Both the position numbers and the translations under genes were made by a program. A stretch of DNA of 51,290 bases, taken from positions 1 through 51,290 of the forward strand of contig CALFBF010000099.1 of the NCBI GenBank assembly GCA_937949965.1, read 5' to 3'. The notes under the pieces are model-generated. The model searched no databases. It was given only the letters and a program-made list of their open reading frames with translations, and was not told the DNA's origin. Below, in pieces: positions 17,618 to 25,782 of the stretch. Position 1 is the first letter of the stretch. Each line of letters starts with the position of its first letter. The DNA comes from an uncultured Roseibacillus sp. (GTDB lineage Bacteria > Verrucomicrobiota > Verrucomicrobiia > Verrucomicrobiales > Akkermansiaceae).

Positions 17618-17738
17618 TTGAGGGTGCCTCCGATAACCCCATTACAAGAAAACACTCCTCAATTGCCTCAACTCTTTTTGGGTTGAGAAAATTTGAGCAC
17701 ATTTTTCTCGAAAGCAGGTTGCCGAAAGCGTTCTTAAG
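17618..17738. mobile_element. MITE-like element B (about 120 bp)
   Basis: The left end reads TTGAGGGTGCCTCCGATAACC (17618-17638) and the right end AGGTTGCCGAAAGCGTTCTTAAG (17716-17738). Both are degenerate versions of the inverted ends seen at 6840, 41574 and 42220. Its last 60 bp aligns with the last 60 bp of element A, including the GAGAAAATTTGA and TTTTTCTCGAAAG phrases. No coding capacity. It appears older than element A because its left end has diverged more. Confidence 0.6.
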
Positions 17739-17791
17739 AAATCCAGTATCATTCACTTCAGTAAGATCATGCGATAAGTGTTCTCCTTGAT

Positions 17792-18460
17792 TTACGGAGT
17801 TTGGTGGGGAAAGGATTCAAAAAGTCCTAACATTCGTCCCGTACGACCTTTTTCCAGTCGGTAGCTGTAATGAGTTGCCAAGTCCACTCCGGTGCAAATC
17901 CCGCTATCCTGAAATTCTCCCACCCCGCAGTCGCATGCTTGCTCGGCAAGTTGGCGAGCAATATCAACCTCGTAGTGTGGAGGCCGAATACAGGGACCAA
18001 GGACGGCAAGAAGATCTCGTGGCCGGGTCCCAAACTCCTTACCCATCTGCGCCACGGCCTTGGGAAGAATTCCTCCTTCTGTTCCTTTTCGCCCCGAATG
18101 TAACAATGCAATTGAACCTGTCTCCCTATCTGCAAGCCAGATCAGACCACAGTCGGCAACATAGATCCCCAGAACGATTCCTGGTTGAGCGCACATCAAG
18201 CCATCGACGCCAGCAATAACTTGCGAACCACCCTGTGATTGATCGGTAATTGTCGCCAGCTCGATACCATGCACTTGTTCTGCACGCCACAGCTGGCTCC
18301 AATCGCGATCAAGTTTAGCAATCGCTTGGCGATGGTAAGGTTCCAGCTCTGCAAGAGCCTCATCCTTGTCGTAACTACCAGAGACTTCTGTAATACGCGG
18401 GACAAAGTCGGCCGTAAAACCCGCTCGGCGAAGGGGATCTAAAAAAGAAAAAAGTTCCAT
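17792..18460 (-). CDS. pgeF: Multicopper polyphenol-oxidase-fold purine nucleoside phosphorylase (YfiH/PgeF/LACC1 family)
   Basis: Members of this family cleave purine nucleosides and, in some bacteria, edit peptidoglycan precursors in the cytoplasm. The zinc site is visible: H64 in QVHG, C104 in VADCGL and H121 in LLHSGRKG, where most relatives have HAGWRG. Length (222 residues) is slightly below the usual 240-260. Homology reaches almost to the first residues (FSFLDPLRRAGF), so translation should start at the ATG at 18460. That ATG lies in the 3' arm of a perfect 14-bp hairpin followed by a U-run, so initiation or transcription across it is likely controlled. The MarR-type gene lies upstream on the same strand. 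Confidence 0.87.
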   Translation of the reverse strand: MELFSFLDPLRRAGFTADFVPRITEVSGSYDKDEALAELEPYHRQAIAKLDRDWSQLWRAEQVHGIELATITDQSQGGSQVIAGVDGLMCAQPGIVLGIYVADCGLIWLADRETGSIALLHSGRKGTEGGILPKAVAQMGKEFGTRPRDLLAVLGPCIRPPHYEVDIARQLAEQACDCGVGEFQDSGICTGVDLATHYSYRLEKGRTGRMLGLFESFPHQTP

Positions 18461-18484
18461 TATGCACGAAGCATAATGGAACTT
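18441..18484 (-). terminator. Intrinsic terminator or attenuator overlapping the pgeF start codon
   Basis: AAGTTCCATTATGC (18452-18465) and GCATAATGGAACTT (18471-18484) are exact inverse complements, 14 bp, with a 5-base loop. In the minus-strand RNA the stem is followed at once by UUUUUUCUUUUUU, a textbook Rho-independent terminator. Its 3' arm contains the AUG and first codons of pgeF, and the U-run encodes residues 3-7. It may end the marR transcript, and it also hides the pgeF start. Readthrough would be required unless a promoter lies inside the stem. Confidence 0.8.
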
Positions 18485-18611
18485 AAGTAAATTTGCTAGG
18501 ACTAGGGGAAATCCTGAGATTATTTTCCCCAGTCAACCAGATTGTCTCCAAAAAAGGTAAGCAACAGGGAGTAAAAGCGGGGGACTCCCACTGCGTGAGG
18601 GAAAAAAGCGT

Positions 18612-19061
18612 TTAGCTTTTGTTCATCGCACGACGAGCGTAGTCGATGGTCTCGGCCTCGTCTTCATCGGCCTCATCCATGATAGATGCAAGGTCAGTCG
18701 CGATTTCCTTCCGCATGTGAGCGACAAGCTCGGTTCCCTTTTGGGTGATGCGGACCATAATCTTACGACGGTCCTCGGCAGCGTGGACACGCTCGACGTA
18801 GCCAATCTTCTCAAGGCGGTCTACCAAGCCAGTAGCGGCAGCGGTAGAGTGGCCCATCTTCTTAGCGATATCTGACATGGTCAGGAATTCCTCGCTAGAG
18901 AGGTAGGTGAGAAGGAAGAACTGTGGGAACGAAATGTGACCCCGGTTCAACTCATTCGAGAGATTGAGGATACATGAGCGTTGTGTAAACAACACGAAAT
19001 CGGCCAAGCGGTCTGCTTCCGCCTGGACCGCACCTTCGCGGCTGGTAGTAGTGGTTTTCAT
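18612..19061 (-). CDS. MarR-family transcriptional regulator
   Basis: The 149-residue protein is a dimeric winged-helix DNA-binding regulator of the MarR type. The recognition region reads MSDIAKKMGHSTAAATGLVDRLEKIGY, here split at the turn near the TAAATG residues. It is followed by the wing with the conserved AAEDRRKIMVRITQKG segment, whose Asp-Arg-Arg is a family hallmark. The flanking helices form the dimer interface, and the ligand is unknown. A 15-bp palindrome lies about 36 bp upstream of the start and may be its own operator. The nearest downstream gene on the same strand is pgeF, but the terminator hairpin separates them. Confidence 0.92.
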   Translation of the reverse strand: MKTTTTSREGAVQAEADRLADFVLFTQRSCILNLSNELNRGHISFPQFFLLTYLSSEEFLTMSDIAKKMGHSTAAATGLVDRLEKIGYVERVHAAEDRRKIMVRITQKGTELVAHMRKEIATDLASIMDEADEDEAETIDYARRAMNKS

Positions 19062-19096
19062 TACTGGATTGGTTATGTTTTTGGAACAACATGGTT

Positions 19097-19111
19097 ACTC
19101 AGCAGCTGAGT
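19097..19111. promoter_or_regulatory. Candidate MarR operator
   Basis: ACTCAGCAGCTGAGT is a perfect inverted repeat with 7-bp arms and one central base, placed 36-50 bp upstream of the MarR start codon. Its length and position suit autoregulation by a dimeric winged-helix protein. No second copy was noticed in the window. Confidence 0.45.
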
Positions 19112-19264
19112 GAGAGAAAACTGCCCGAAAATTCAAAGAAAGTGAAGTGAAATCTTAAATTTTTATAAAAAATAATGCTCTCACTCATTGTCGACACCTC
19201 TGAGATGCCGTAAAATCAAGGATTTCCGGCTCTGAGGAAGACCAAATTTTTTTGAACTTATGGC

Positions 19265-19648
19265 TCACAAATCTTCACCTGCTTGTTCAAACGCTTCATT
19301 TAGGGCACGATTTGGTATCTTTGAGAGAACGACTACGTCACCCTTCCGTGGAAGATTCTCTTCTTTTGCAAAATCCGCTGCGTAGAAGCGCCCTAATTTC
19401 TCTGGACTTAGCTCTAAATGAGCAGCCCGGCGGCCATCTAAACTGCGAGTGCTAAGGACCCCGCCGGTCAACAATTGCCCGGGACCATAACGTCTAAAAA
19501 GGAGAAAGCCTTGTTCGGCATGAACACTCGTCACTTCTCCAACGACTTGGATTGCCTGTTTTTCGGACTCCGGCTGCTCTTCTTTCTTAAAAAAGCCACA
19601 TCCCCCTAATAAGAAGGAGGTCACAATCCACGTCATCAAATTTCGCAT
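19265..19648 (-). CDS. Small lipoprotein of unknown function
   Basis: The 127-residue precursor starts with a lipoprotein signal peptide: MRNLMTW, a hydrophobic core and the lipobox LGGC with Cys17 as the lipidated residue. A short charged linker (FKKEEQPESEKQ) leads to a compact domain with alternating strands (VVGEVTSVHAEQGFLLFRRY, and KGDVVVLSKI near the end). This hints at a small beta-barrel of the OB or SH3 kind, but I do not recognise a family. It sits between the MarR gene and the divergent radical-SAM gene, more than 200 bp from each. The envelope location is well supported; the function is not. Confidence 0.7.
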   Translation of the reverse strand: MRNLMTWIVTSFLLGGCGFFKKEEQPESEKQAIQVVGEVTSVHAEQGFLLFRRYGPGQLLTGGVLSTRSLDGRRAAHLELSPEKLGRFYAADFAKEENLPRKGDVVVLSKIPNRALNEAFEQAGEDL

Positions 19649-19883
19649 CCCAACAAGCTAACGAGGAAGCCCTGAACCTGCAACCCAGAGGAAAACTCCT
19701 CCTCACCACAAACTTTAATGACGCGAGAGATGGAAGGATGAGAATGAGGCTCACTCCCGTAGGCTGCAGATGAACATTTATTAGAGATTTAGATTTTTCA
19801 GCTTCTTTTAATAATCTTGGGACTGAAAACACTTGCCTTCCCCACCTCAAAAGAACATTGTTCATAAAAGCAATACTTCCACT

Positions 19884-21197
19884 GTGACCTTTCAAAGAAA
19901 ACTCTCCATCCTTGCCGATGCTGCTAAATATGATGCCTCTTGTGCAAGCAGTGGCACTGATAAACGCGACTCCTCAGGGAAGAACTCCTCTGCCCTCGGC
20001 TCTTCTGGTGGCGCAGGGATCTGCCACAGCTATGCCCCCGATGGGCGTTGTATCTCACTGCTCAAGATTCTCCTCACCAATGCCTGCATCTACGATTGTC
20101 ACTACTGTATCAACAGACGTTCGAGCGATACCCCTCGCGCACGTTTCACCGCGCAGGAGGTCGTTCAACTGACCCTCGATTTTTACAAACGGAACTACAT
20201 CGAGGGGCTCTTCCTCAGCTCTGGTATCATCCGCAATCCGGACTACACGATGGAGCAAGTTGTCGAGATTGCCCGCGCCTTGCGAGAGGATCACCACTTC
20301 CGTGGTTACATTCATCTCAAAACCATCCCCGAGGCCTCACAAGAACTCATCGAGCAAGCAGGTCGCTATGCCGATCGCATTAGCATCAACATCGAACTCC
20401 CCACCCAAAAGGGCCTCGAAACCCTCGCTCCCGAGAAAAATCTACGTCGTACACGGCAAGCCATGGGTGGCATTCGGCTTCGAATTGAAGAGAATAAAGA
20501 AGCGCGCAAAGACAAGCTCATCTCTGCAGCTAACAAACCAAAAGCCTTCTCCCCCGCTGGTCAGTCCACTCAAATGATCATCGGAGCCGACGAGGCAAAT
20601 GATCACGAAATTCTGCATCGCAGCAACGACCTTTATAGTAGTTACCGTTTACGCCGAGTCTACTACTCCGCCTACAGTCCGATCCCAGATTCTTCGCCCA
20701 TTCTCCCTGCCAAGTCCCCTCCCCTCATTCGTGAACATCGTCTCTATCAAGCCGATTGGCTCCTTCGCTTCTACGGCTACAGCGTGGGAGAGATTGCTAA
20801 TGAAGACAACCCGCACCTCGACTTGGACCTCGATCCCAAGCTCTCGTGGGCTCTGCGTAATCGGTCTCTCTTCCCAGTAGACGTTAACCGAGCACCCAAA
20901 GATGATCTCCTACGCATTCCTGGTATCGGAGTCCGTTCGGTAAGCCGTATCCTCTCCAGTCGTCGTCACCACCCCCTGCGTCTCCACGATTTGCAGACCT
21001 TAGGCATCTCTCTCAAAAAAAGCCGCCCTTTCCTAACCACTCTCGACTATCACCCTGCGCCCAGTCTGTTAGAAGGCGATCGGCTTCGTCAATTCTTCCT
21101 CCCTCCTCCCGATCAACTGGAACTAAATTTCAGCAAAAAGGTCGCTCCACAAACAAATCAAAGAATCGCCCTCAGCGCGGCTACCGGAGAATTCTGA
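19884..21197 (+). CDS. Radical SAM protein with C-terminal helix-hairpin-helix, UDG-linked family
   Basis: This is a radical-SAM enzyme of the family usually annotated as a putative DNA modification/repair protein linked to uracil-DNA glycosylase. The [4Fe-4S] motif C-x3-C-x2-C is at C68, C72 and C75 (numbered from the GTG at 19884), in NACIYDCHYCINRR. The N-terminal ILADAAKYDASCASSGT segment is typical of the family. The C-terminal third has a helix-hairpin-helix (LLRIPGIGVRSVSRIL), pointing to nucleic-acid binding. The frame is open from a TTG at 19833; I prefer the GTG because relatives begin just before the ILADAAKYD segment. The partner gene starts 12 bp after the stop. The chemistry it performs is unknown. 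Confidence 0.88.
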   Translation: MTFQRKLSILADAAKYDASCASSGTDKRDSSGKNSSALGSSGGAGICHSYAPDGRCISLLKILLTNACIYDCHYCINRRSSDTPRARFTAQEVVQLTLDFYKRNYIEGLFLSSGIIRNPDYTMEQVVEIARALREDHHFRGYIHLKTIPEASQELIEQAGRYADRISINIELPTQKGLETLAPEKNLRRTRQAMGGIRLRIEENKEARKDKLISAANKPKAFSPAGQSTQMIIGADEANDHEILHRSNDLYSSYRLRRVYYSAYSPIPDSSPILPAKSPPLIREHRLYQADWLLRFYGYSVGEIANEDNPHLDLDLDPKLSWALRNRSLFPVDVNRAPKDDLLRIPGIGVRSVSRILSSRRHHPLRLHDLQTLGISLKKSRPFLTTLDYHPAPSLLEGDRLRQFFLPPPDQLELNFSKKVAPQTNQRIALSAATGEF

Positions 21198-21209
21198 GCT
21201 TCTCAAACA

Positions 21210-22778
21210 ATGAAGTCCATCACGATCCGACCGACCCTTGCTTCCTGGCGCAAGGAGTCGCGTGGACTTTTGCAACAAGGCGTTGCTCCCGAGTATATCT
21301 TCTTTGATGACGGCACCCAGACCCGTTCTTTGTTTAGCGAAGAACAGCTTCTAACAGAAGACTATCCGACTCCGCATAAAGTAAAAAACGCAACTTCGAT
21401 CCGTATGCCGAAGTCCTTTCTTGGGCTCGCGGAATTGGTCGCCTGCAACCGCGAGAATGAGCGATGGCGACTTCTCTACGAAGCCATCTACCGTCTCAAC
21501 AACGGGGAAAAATCTCTCCTTAGTATCTCCACCGAGCCACTGGTGCGACGTCTCCAATCGTTAGCAAAAGAAGTCACTCGCGATCGGCACAAGATGAAAG
21601 CCTTTGTCCGTTTTCGCAAAGCGGGTGAAGATTCTCACTCTGGGCGCGAGCAATTCGTAGCTTGGTTTGAGCCCACACACTCCATTGTAGAACTCACCGC
21701 CCCTTTCTTCGCAAAGCGTTTTGCCTCCTTCGACTGGTCCATTCTCACCCCTGAGCGATGCGCTCATTGGGATGGAGATGAAATCACTTTCACCGAAGGA
21801 GTGGATTCTTCGCAAGCTCCCAAAGACGACGAACTGGAGGACTACTGGCGGACCTACTACGCCAGTATCTTCAATCCAGCCCGACTCAAGCTCAAGGCGA
21901 TGCAATCTGAAATGCCCAAGAAGTATTGGAAGAACCTCCCCGAAGCTCCTCTCATCGCAGAGCTAACCGCACGCTCTTCTCTACAAACAGAACAGATGAT
22001 TGAGCAGGGTCCTAACCGCGAACGCGAACACGTCTCTGCGAAAGTTCCTCTCGGAGCTCAGCATCCAGACACCGATCAAGCCGGGCTTTCTCCTCAAGAA
22101 GCGCTCGCTCGCATCGAAGAGCTTTCGTTCCGTCAGATTGATGAAGCTGCAGTCGCCTGCCGACATTGCCCCCTCTATGAAGAAGCGACTCAAACAGTTT
22201 TTGGTGAAGGTCCTCCTCATGCACGCCTTATGATCATTGGCGAGCAACCCGGTGACCAAGAGGACATCGCTGGACGACCCTTCGTCGGGCCTGCCGGTCA
22301 ACTCCTCGACCGCGCTCTCGCTCAGGCAGGTCTCGTGAGAGAAGAAATCTACCTCACAAATGTGGTGAAGCACTTTAAGTTCAAAACGCAAGAACGCAGC
22401 CGTCTCCACCAACGTGCCCATGCCGCAGAAATTCATCACTGCAAGCCGTGGGTCCTAGCCGAGATACTCAAAGTGCGTCCCGAAATCATAATCACCCTAG
22501 GGACTACTGCGGCACAGGCCCTCATTGATCCTAATTTCCAAATCTTAAGAGAACGTGGTCTCCAAGTAACAGAGCTTGCTCACCTTGCCCCGCGCGTTAT
22601 CGCCACCGTTCATCCCAGCTTTCTTCTGCGTCAGAAGGAATCTCGAAAGGCCGCGCAAGAGTTCTCTCTCTTCGTCAACGATCTCCAACTAGCGGCAATA
22701 TCCGATCCCTCAAAGCGACTCTCGCCATCGCCACGACAAACCGAATATCATCGCGATTCCTTTAAAAATGGGCGGTAA
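21210..22778 (+). CDS. DUF4130-UdgX fusion, uracil-DNA crosslinking glycosylase-fold protein
   Basis: Residues 1 to about 250 correspond to the DUF4130 domain that accompanies the radical-SAM family. Residues about 300-510 are a UdgX-type uracil-DNA glycosylase fold. Visible UdgX features are Fe-S cysteines C317, C320 and C411, the GEQPGDQEDIAGRPFVGPAG motif at 344-363, the histidine H400 in the RSRLH loop, and the HPS motif at 468-470. In mycobacterial UdgX the equivalent histidine, in a KRRIH loop, forms a covalent bond to the abasic site after uracil removal. Here the loop reads RSRLH, so the His is kept but the basic residues differ. It is expressed with the upstream radical-SAM gene, which suggests one DNA-processing pathway. 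Confidence 0.9.
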   Translation: MKSITIRPTLASWRKESRGLLQQGVAPEYIFFDDGTQTRSLFSEEQLLTEDYPTPHKVKNATSIRMPKSFLGLAELVACNRENERWRLLYEAIYRLNNGEKSLLSISTEPLVRRLQSLAKEVTRDRHKMKAFVRFRKAGEDSHSGREQFVAWFEPTHSIVELTAPFFAKRFASFDWSILTPERCAHWDGDEITFTEGVDSSQAPKDDELEDYWRTYYASIFNPARLKLKAMQSEMPKKYWKNLPEAPLIAELTARSSLQTEQMIEQGPNREREHVSAKVPLGAQHPDTDQAGLSPQEALARIEELSFRQIDEAAVACRHCPLYEEATQTVFGEGPPHARLMIIGEQPGDQEDIAGRPFVGPAGQLLDRALAQAGLVREEIYLTNVVKHFKFKTQERSRLHQRAHAAEIHHCKPWVLAEILKVRPEIIITLGTTAAQALIDPNFQILRERGLQVTELAHLAPRVIATVHPSFLLRQKESRKAAQEFSLFVNDLQLAAISDPSKRLSPSPRQTEYHRDSFKNGR

Positions 22779-22879
22779 GGACCAAGGAACACCAGATCTT
22801 CTCGATCAAATTTTCATAACAATAGTTATATTGTTTTTTACGATTAGACAGAAAACAGAAATCCCCCTATTTTCTTATT

Positions 22880-23539
22880 ATGAGGTGTCCGCTTATCGAA
22901 GTATGGGATCGAAGGCGTTTTCTAACAGGCATCGGATTAGGAGCAAGCGCTTTCCTGACTCCCGGAGTTTTTGCGGAAGCACTGCAAGCCACTCCTAGCC
23001 AGGCGGAAGGACCTTTCTTTCCCGATAAACTGCCGCTGGATACTGACAACGATTTGGTAATCGTGGGGGATCAGCTTACTCCAGCCGTGGGGCAGGTGAC
23101 TTATCTCCGGGGTACGGTGCGTGACTTACATGGCCAAGCAATAAAGAATGCTTTGGTCGAAATCTGGCAAGTTGATGGCAAGGGGGTCTACCTACATAGC
23201 GCCGCACCCAAGGAAGGGCAAGATCAGAACTTTCAAGGATATGGAAAGTTTTTAACTGATTCGAAAGGCGCCTACTACTTCCGGACAGTTAAACCGGTGA
23301 GTTATCCTGGCCGTGCTCCGCATATTCATATTGCGGTGAGTCAAAAAGGGCGTCGTCTCTTCACTTCACAGTGCTATGTCGCGGACGAGAAGGCAAATCG
23401 GAACGATTTTCTTTATCAGCAGTTAGAAGCCAAGGAACGCAAACACGTTACGGTTCAGTTCAATCCTCTTCCAAAAAGTCCGACCCAGGAGCTAGTGGCT
23501 CGCTGGGACTTAGTAATCGGTCTTACTCCGCAGAAATGA
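22880..23539 (+). CDS. Exported intradiol ring-cleavage dioxygenase (protocatechuate 3,4-dioxygenase-like)
   Basis: Intradiol dioxygenases use non-haem Fe(III) to open catechol-type rings. The four ligands are visible: Tyr in WQVDGKGVYLH, Tyr in KPVSYPGR and the two His of APHIHIAV, in the expected order and spacing. The N-terminus reads DRRRFLTGIGLGASAFL, with consecutive arginines and a hydrophobic core like a Tat signal, so the enzyme is probably exported already folded. The AEGPFFPD segment after the signal is typical of the family. At 219 residues it is a single-subunit form. There are no neighbouring aromatic-degradation genes, so the substrate is unknown. The ATG sits 100 bp after the UdgX gene behind an AT-rich stretch. 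Confidence 0.9.
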   Translation: MRCPLIEVWDRRRFLTGIGLGASAFLTPGVFAEALQATPSQAEGPFFPDKLPLDTDNDLVIVGDQLTPAVGQVTYLRGTVRDLHGQAIKNALVEIWQVDGKGVYLHSAAPKEGQDQNFQGYGKFLTDSKGAYYFRTVKPVSYPGRAPHIHIAVSQKGRRLFTSQCYVADEKANRNDFLYQQLEAKERKHVTVQFNPLPKSPTQELVARWDLVIGLTPQK

Positions 23540-23628
23540 GAATCCAATGAAAAAACATCTCTTTGCATAGTGATTAAATAAGGAAACAACAGTGCTTTTT
23601 CTGCTGTTTACAATACCGATTCCAAGGT

Positions 23629-23657
23629 AAAATCCTCCTATAGGGATTTTGATTTTA
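23629..23657 (+). terminator. Weak hairpin terminator in the 23540-23811 gap
   Basis: AAAATCC (23629-23635) pairs with GGATTTT (23644-23650), followed by GATTTTA. The stem is short and AT-rich. The rest of the 272-bp gap is AT-rich and holds no supported gene. A longer imperfect inverted repeat (AAGGGTT ... AACCCTT) lies near 23712-23754. Confidence 0.4.
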
Positions 23658-23811
23658 TACCAATTACTTTTCTTCAATGGACTCTGGACAAATTTCAATT
23701 TGTTAACACGGCCAAGGGTTGTAACCAGTCGCGTCATCAATCGAATAACCCTTAAGCAACCAGAAACGTTGTCCCTCTCGGAGCTAAGCAGCGATAAGAT
23801 CTCATCGTAAA

Positions 23812-24258
23812 ATGAATCAAATATTTTGGACAAAAATCCGCACTTGGTCAGCGCTGCCCATTTTTCTAAATCTATTGTTCGCGCTCTCTATTCAACCATC
23901 CGAACGAAAATTGCGCGAGAGAGACAGAGCAGCATTCAATCTCCAAGTCCTTCCGGAAGAGAATCTTGTCAGAAGTGCCGACTTACTGAGATCGAGGTTA
24001 ACTTCAGAGTTCCCTGAATCATCACGAGAACAGATTTGGAATTCTGAGGCTTTGACGGAACATAAAGTGACCTTGGAATCGTATGCAAGACGGCAAGTAT
24101 ATTTGGAGGAAAAAATCGAAGTTTATAAGCACAGTAGAAACCTCACAAGCATGGTGTTGGTATGTTTGTCTTTATTAGGAGCGGTTCTGCTTTTAGTTTC
24201 AGGATTCAAAGCATTCCCAATAAAAATCTGGAAGCCACAACAAAACTCGTTGCCGTAA
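23812..24258 (+). CDS. Small membrane protein of unknown function (two membrane segments)
   Basis: The 148-residue product has a hydrophobic segment near the N-terminus (WSALPIFLNLLFALSI). A central charged, helical region of about 85 residues (RSADLLRSRLTSEFPESSRE) follows, then a second hydrophobic helix (MVLVCLSLLGAVLLLVSGF) near the C-terminus. The middle part would face the periplasm if both ends are cytoplasmic. I recognise no family. Base composition is clearly more AT-rich than the flanking genes. It is followed 10 bp later by another orphan membrane gene, so the two look like a small acquired cassette. Confidence 0.6.
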   Translation: MNQIFWTKIRTWSALPIFLNLLFALSIQPSERKLRERDRAAFNLQVLPEENLVRSADLLRSRLTSEFPESSREQIWNSEALTEHKVTLESYARRQVYLEEKIEVYKHSRNLTSMVLVCLSLLGAVLLLVSGFKAFPIKIWKPQQNSLP

Positions 24259-24268
24259 GATTTGTCCT

Positions 24269-24667
24269 GTGAGTGTTAGCTTAAATGTTCCGCATCCTCA
24301 TCTAGTGAATAAATCATTATTTTTTCTGGGACTAGGGATCCTGATCTTAACGATGGGTTATGGCTTTATCAGCCATAGGCGATCTGAAAAACTCATGAAC
24401 TTGGAGCAGGCTTTATGGGTTACAGATTGGGAGTTAGAGACTCTTTATGCTCCTGGCTCTACGACTCAAAGAGCGATTACAGAACAGTTGCATCTGGGTG
24501 CACTAAATTGTTCCGAATATAAAGTTTCTGACTTTATTCTTTACCGCATGGGTGGAACGGCTGTCTCAAACCCGCGAGAAGGTATTTTTCTTTACAACTT
24601 TAACCCAGAATACCCAGAGATGATGAATTTACTTAGGGCGGGCAATGACAAAACCCAGCAAAGGTAA
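24269..24667 (+). CDS. Membrane-anchored orphan protein
   Basis: The 132-residue protein starts at a GTG. One membrane helix (SLFFLGLGILILTMGYGFI, about residues 16-34) is followed by a soluble C-terminal part with several aromatic residues (ALWVTDWELETLY, FLYNFNPEYPEMM) and one cysteine. Nothing identifies a family. The gene is AT-rich like its upstream neighbour and separated from it by 10 bp, so they probably form one transcript. The downstream NlpC/P60 gene is convergent and 90 bp away. The coding call rests on frame length, plausible topology and the tandem arrangement. Confidence 0.55.
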   Translation: MSVSLNVPHPHLVNKSLFFLGLGILILTMGYGFISHRRSEKLMNLEQALWVTDWELETLYAPGSTTQRAITEQLHLGALNCSEYKVSDFILYRMGGTAVSNPREGIFLYNFNPEYPEMMNLLRAGNDKTQQR

Positions 24668-24757
24668 GGCTGAAGACATCTTGCTCAGACTATTCTCTAT
24701 CTTGTCTCTTCTAGAATGTGCAGGTCTGAGAATCCGCAGGTGAAAGAGAAGAGATGG

Positions 24758-25627
24758 TTAGAATCCTCTCGGATGGCGAGGCTGGAAGCCTTTGAAACTA
24801 CGCTTCTCGGGTTTCCAACGGGGTCCCGTTCGGCGCGACGAGCCACCGGTATCGAGCCGAAGGCCACCGACGAAGATGAAAGTGTGGCCGTTCTTACTCC
24901 AAACTGTAATCCAATCTCCTTCTCCGGGCTCTCCGTAGGTTAGAAAACCGCTTGAGATGAGTTGATCCTTTAGTAAGCCAGCTTCTCGAAGGACGTAGCT
25001 GACGGCACCCGAGCAGTCGTAACCGGTGTCGTTGAGCTTGGCGTGTCCTCCGCCCCATTTATAAGGGAGCTTCTGGAGACGATTACCGGCGGCCACTGCA
25101 CGACGAACAGCTAGTGGAGCATCTGGCGGAGCCACCGCGAGGCCGTTGACAAGACGCACCTTCCCCCGAGTTGATGGGCGGATGGGGGAAGGTGGCGTCG
25201 CTGTCGAAGTGACGAAAACTTGTTTCACTGGCGAAACAGCACGCGGGGTAGCAGCTACCCTAACAGGTGGAGGAGTTGGAGCAGGGGTAACGTGATGTTG
25301 AGGCGAAGAACGACTACCACTGAGAGACTGGACCGGCTGCCCCCAGGACGGACGCGACTGGCGAAGCGCGGTCGCCTGGGGCACAGGCCGGGGATGGGGT
25401 ACTGGAACTTGGAAAGGGGCAGGAGGCCTCGCTACCGCAGCCGACGCCCACTGGGGCGCTGGAACTGGATGGGCGACTGGAATAGAGGCAGTCGGCCGCG
25501 GTGTGGCGTGGTTCACGGTGGAAATTTGCGAGAAAGTACGGGGGGCCCATTGGTCACTGACTCGACAACTGCTTAGGAAGAACGCAGTTGCCAAAATAAG
25601 AGGAACAAATGGGGATGAATTTTTCAT
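24758..25627 (-). CDS. NlpC/P60-type peptidoglycan endopeptidase lipoprotein
   Basis: The precursor has a lipoprotein signal with lipobox LSSC near residue 21. About 130 residues of Pro/Ala/Val-rich linker follow, and then a C-terminal NlpC/P60-like domain of about 110 residues. The catalytic cysteine is C205 in YDCSGAVSYVL and the histidine H248 in NGHTFIFVGG. These enzymes cut stem peptides of the cell wall. The linker has the length needed to reach peptidoglycan from the outer membrane. No SH3 or LysM targeting domain is seen. The end is rich in Arg, Pro and Gly. It is divergent from the kinase gene at 25783. Confidence 0.85.
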   Translation of the reverse strand: MKNSSPFVPLILATAFFLSSCRVSDQWAPRTFSQISTVNHATPRPTASIPVAHPVPAPQWASAAVARPPAPFQVPVPHPRPVPQATALRQSRPSWGQPVQSLSGSRSSPQHHVTPAPTPPPVRVAATPRAVSPVKQVFVTSTATPPSPIRPSTRGKVRLVNGLAVAPPDAPLAVRRAVAAGNRLQKLPYKWGGGHAKLNDTGYDCSGAVSYVLREAGLLKDQLISSGFLTYGEPGEGDWITVWSKNGHTFIFVGGLRLDTGGSSRRTGPRWKPEKRSFKGFQPRHPRGF

Positions 25628-25782
25628 TTAAGGAAAGCAGAATACTTAATGACGTAGACTGACAAAGAAGCTTGTTGTTCAAAGAAAATTAATTTATTCT
25701 TCGTTTCGAAATAATGCCTACCCGGCACTGACATATTTCCGCACAAGGAATTGAACCCCACTTCATTACCCCTATCCCTACC

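Noticed and set aside
23510-23833. Minus-strand frame of 107 codons in the gap after the dioxygenase
   Set aside because: It overlaps two plus-strand genes at its ends, covers a hairpin and has no recognisable motif.
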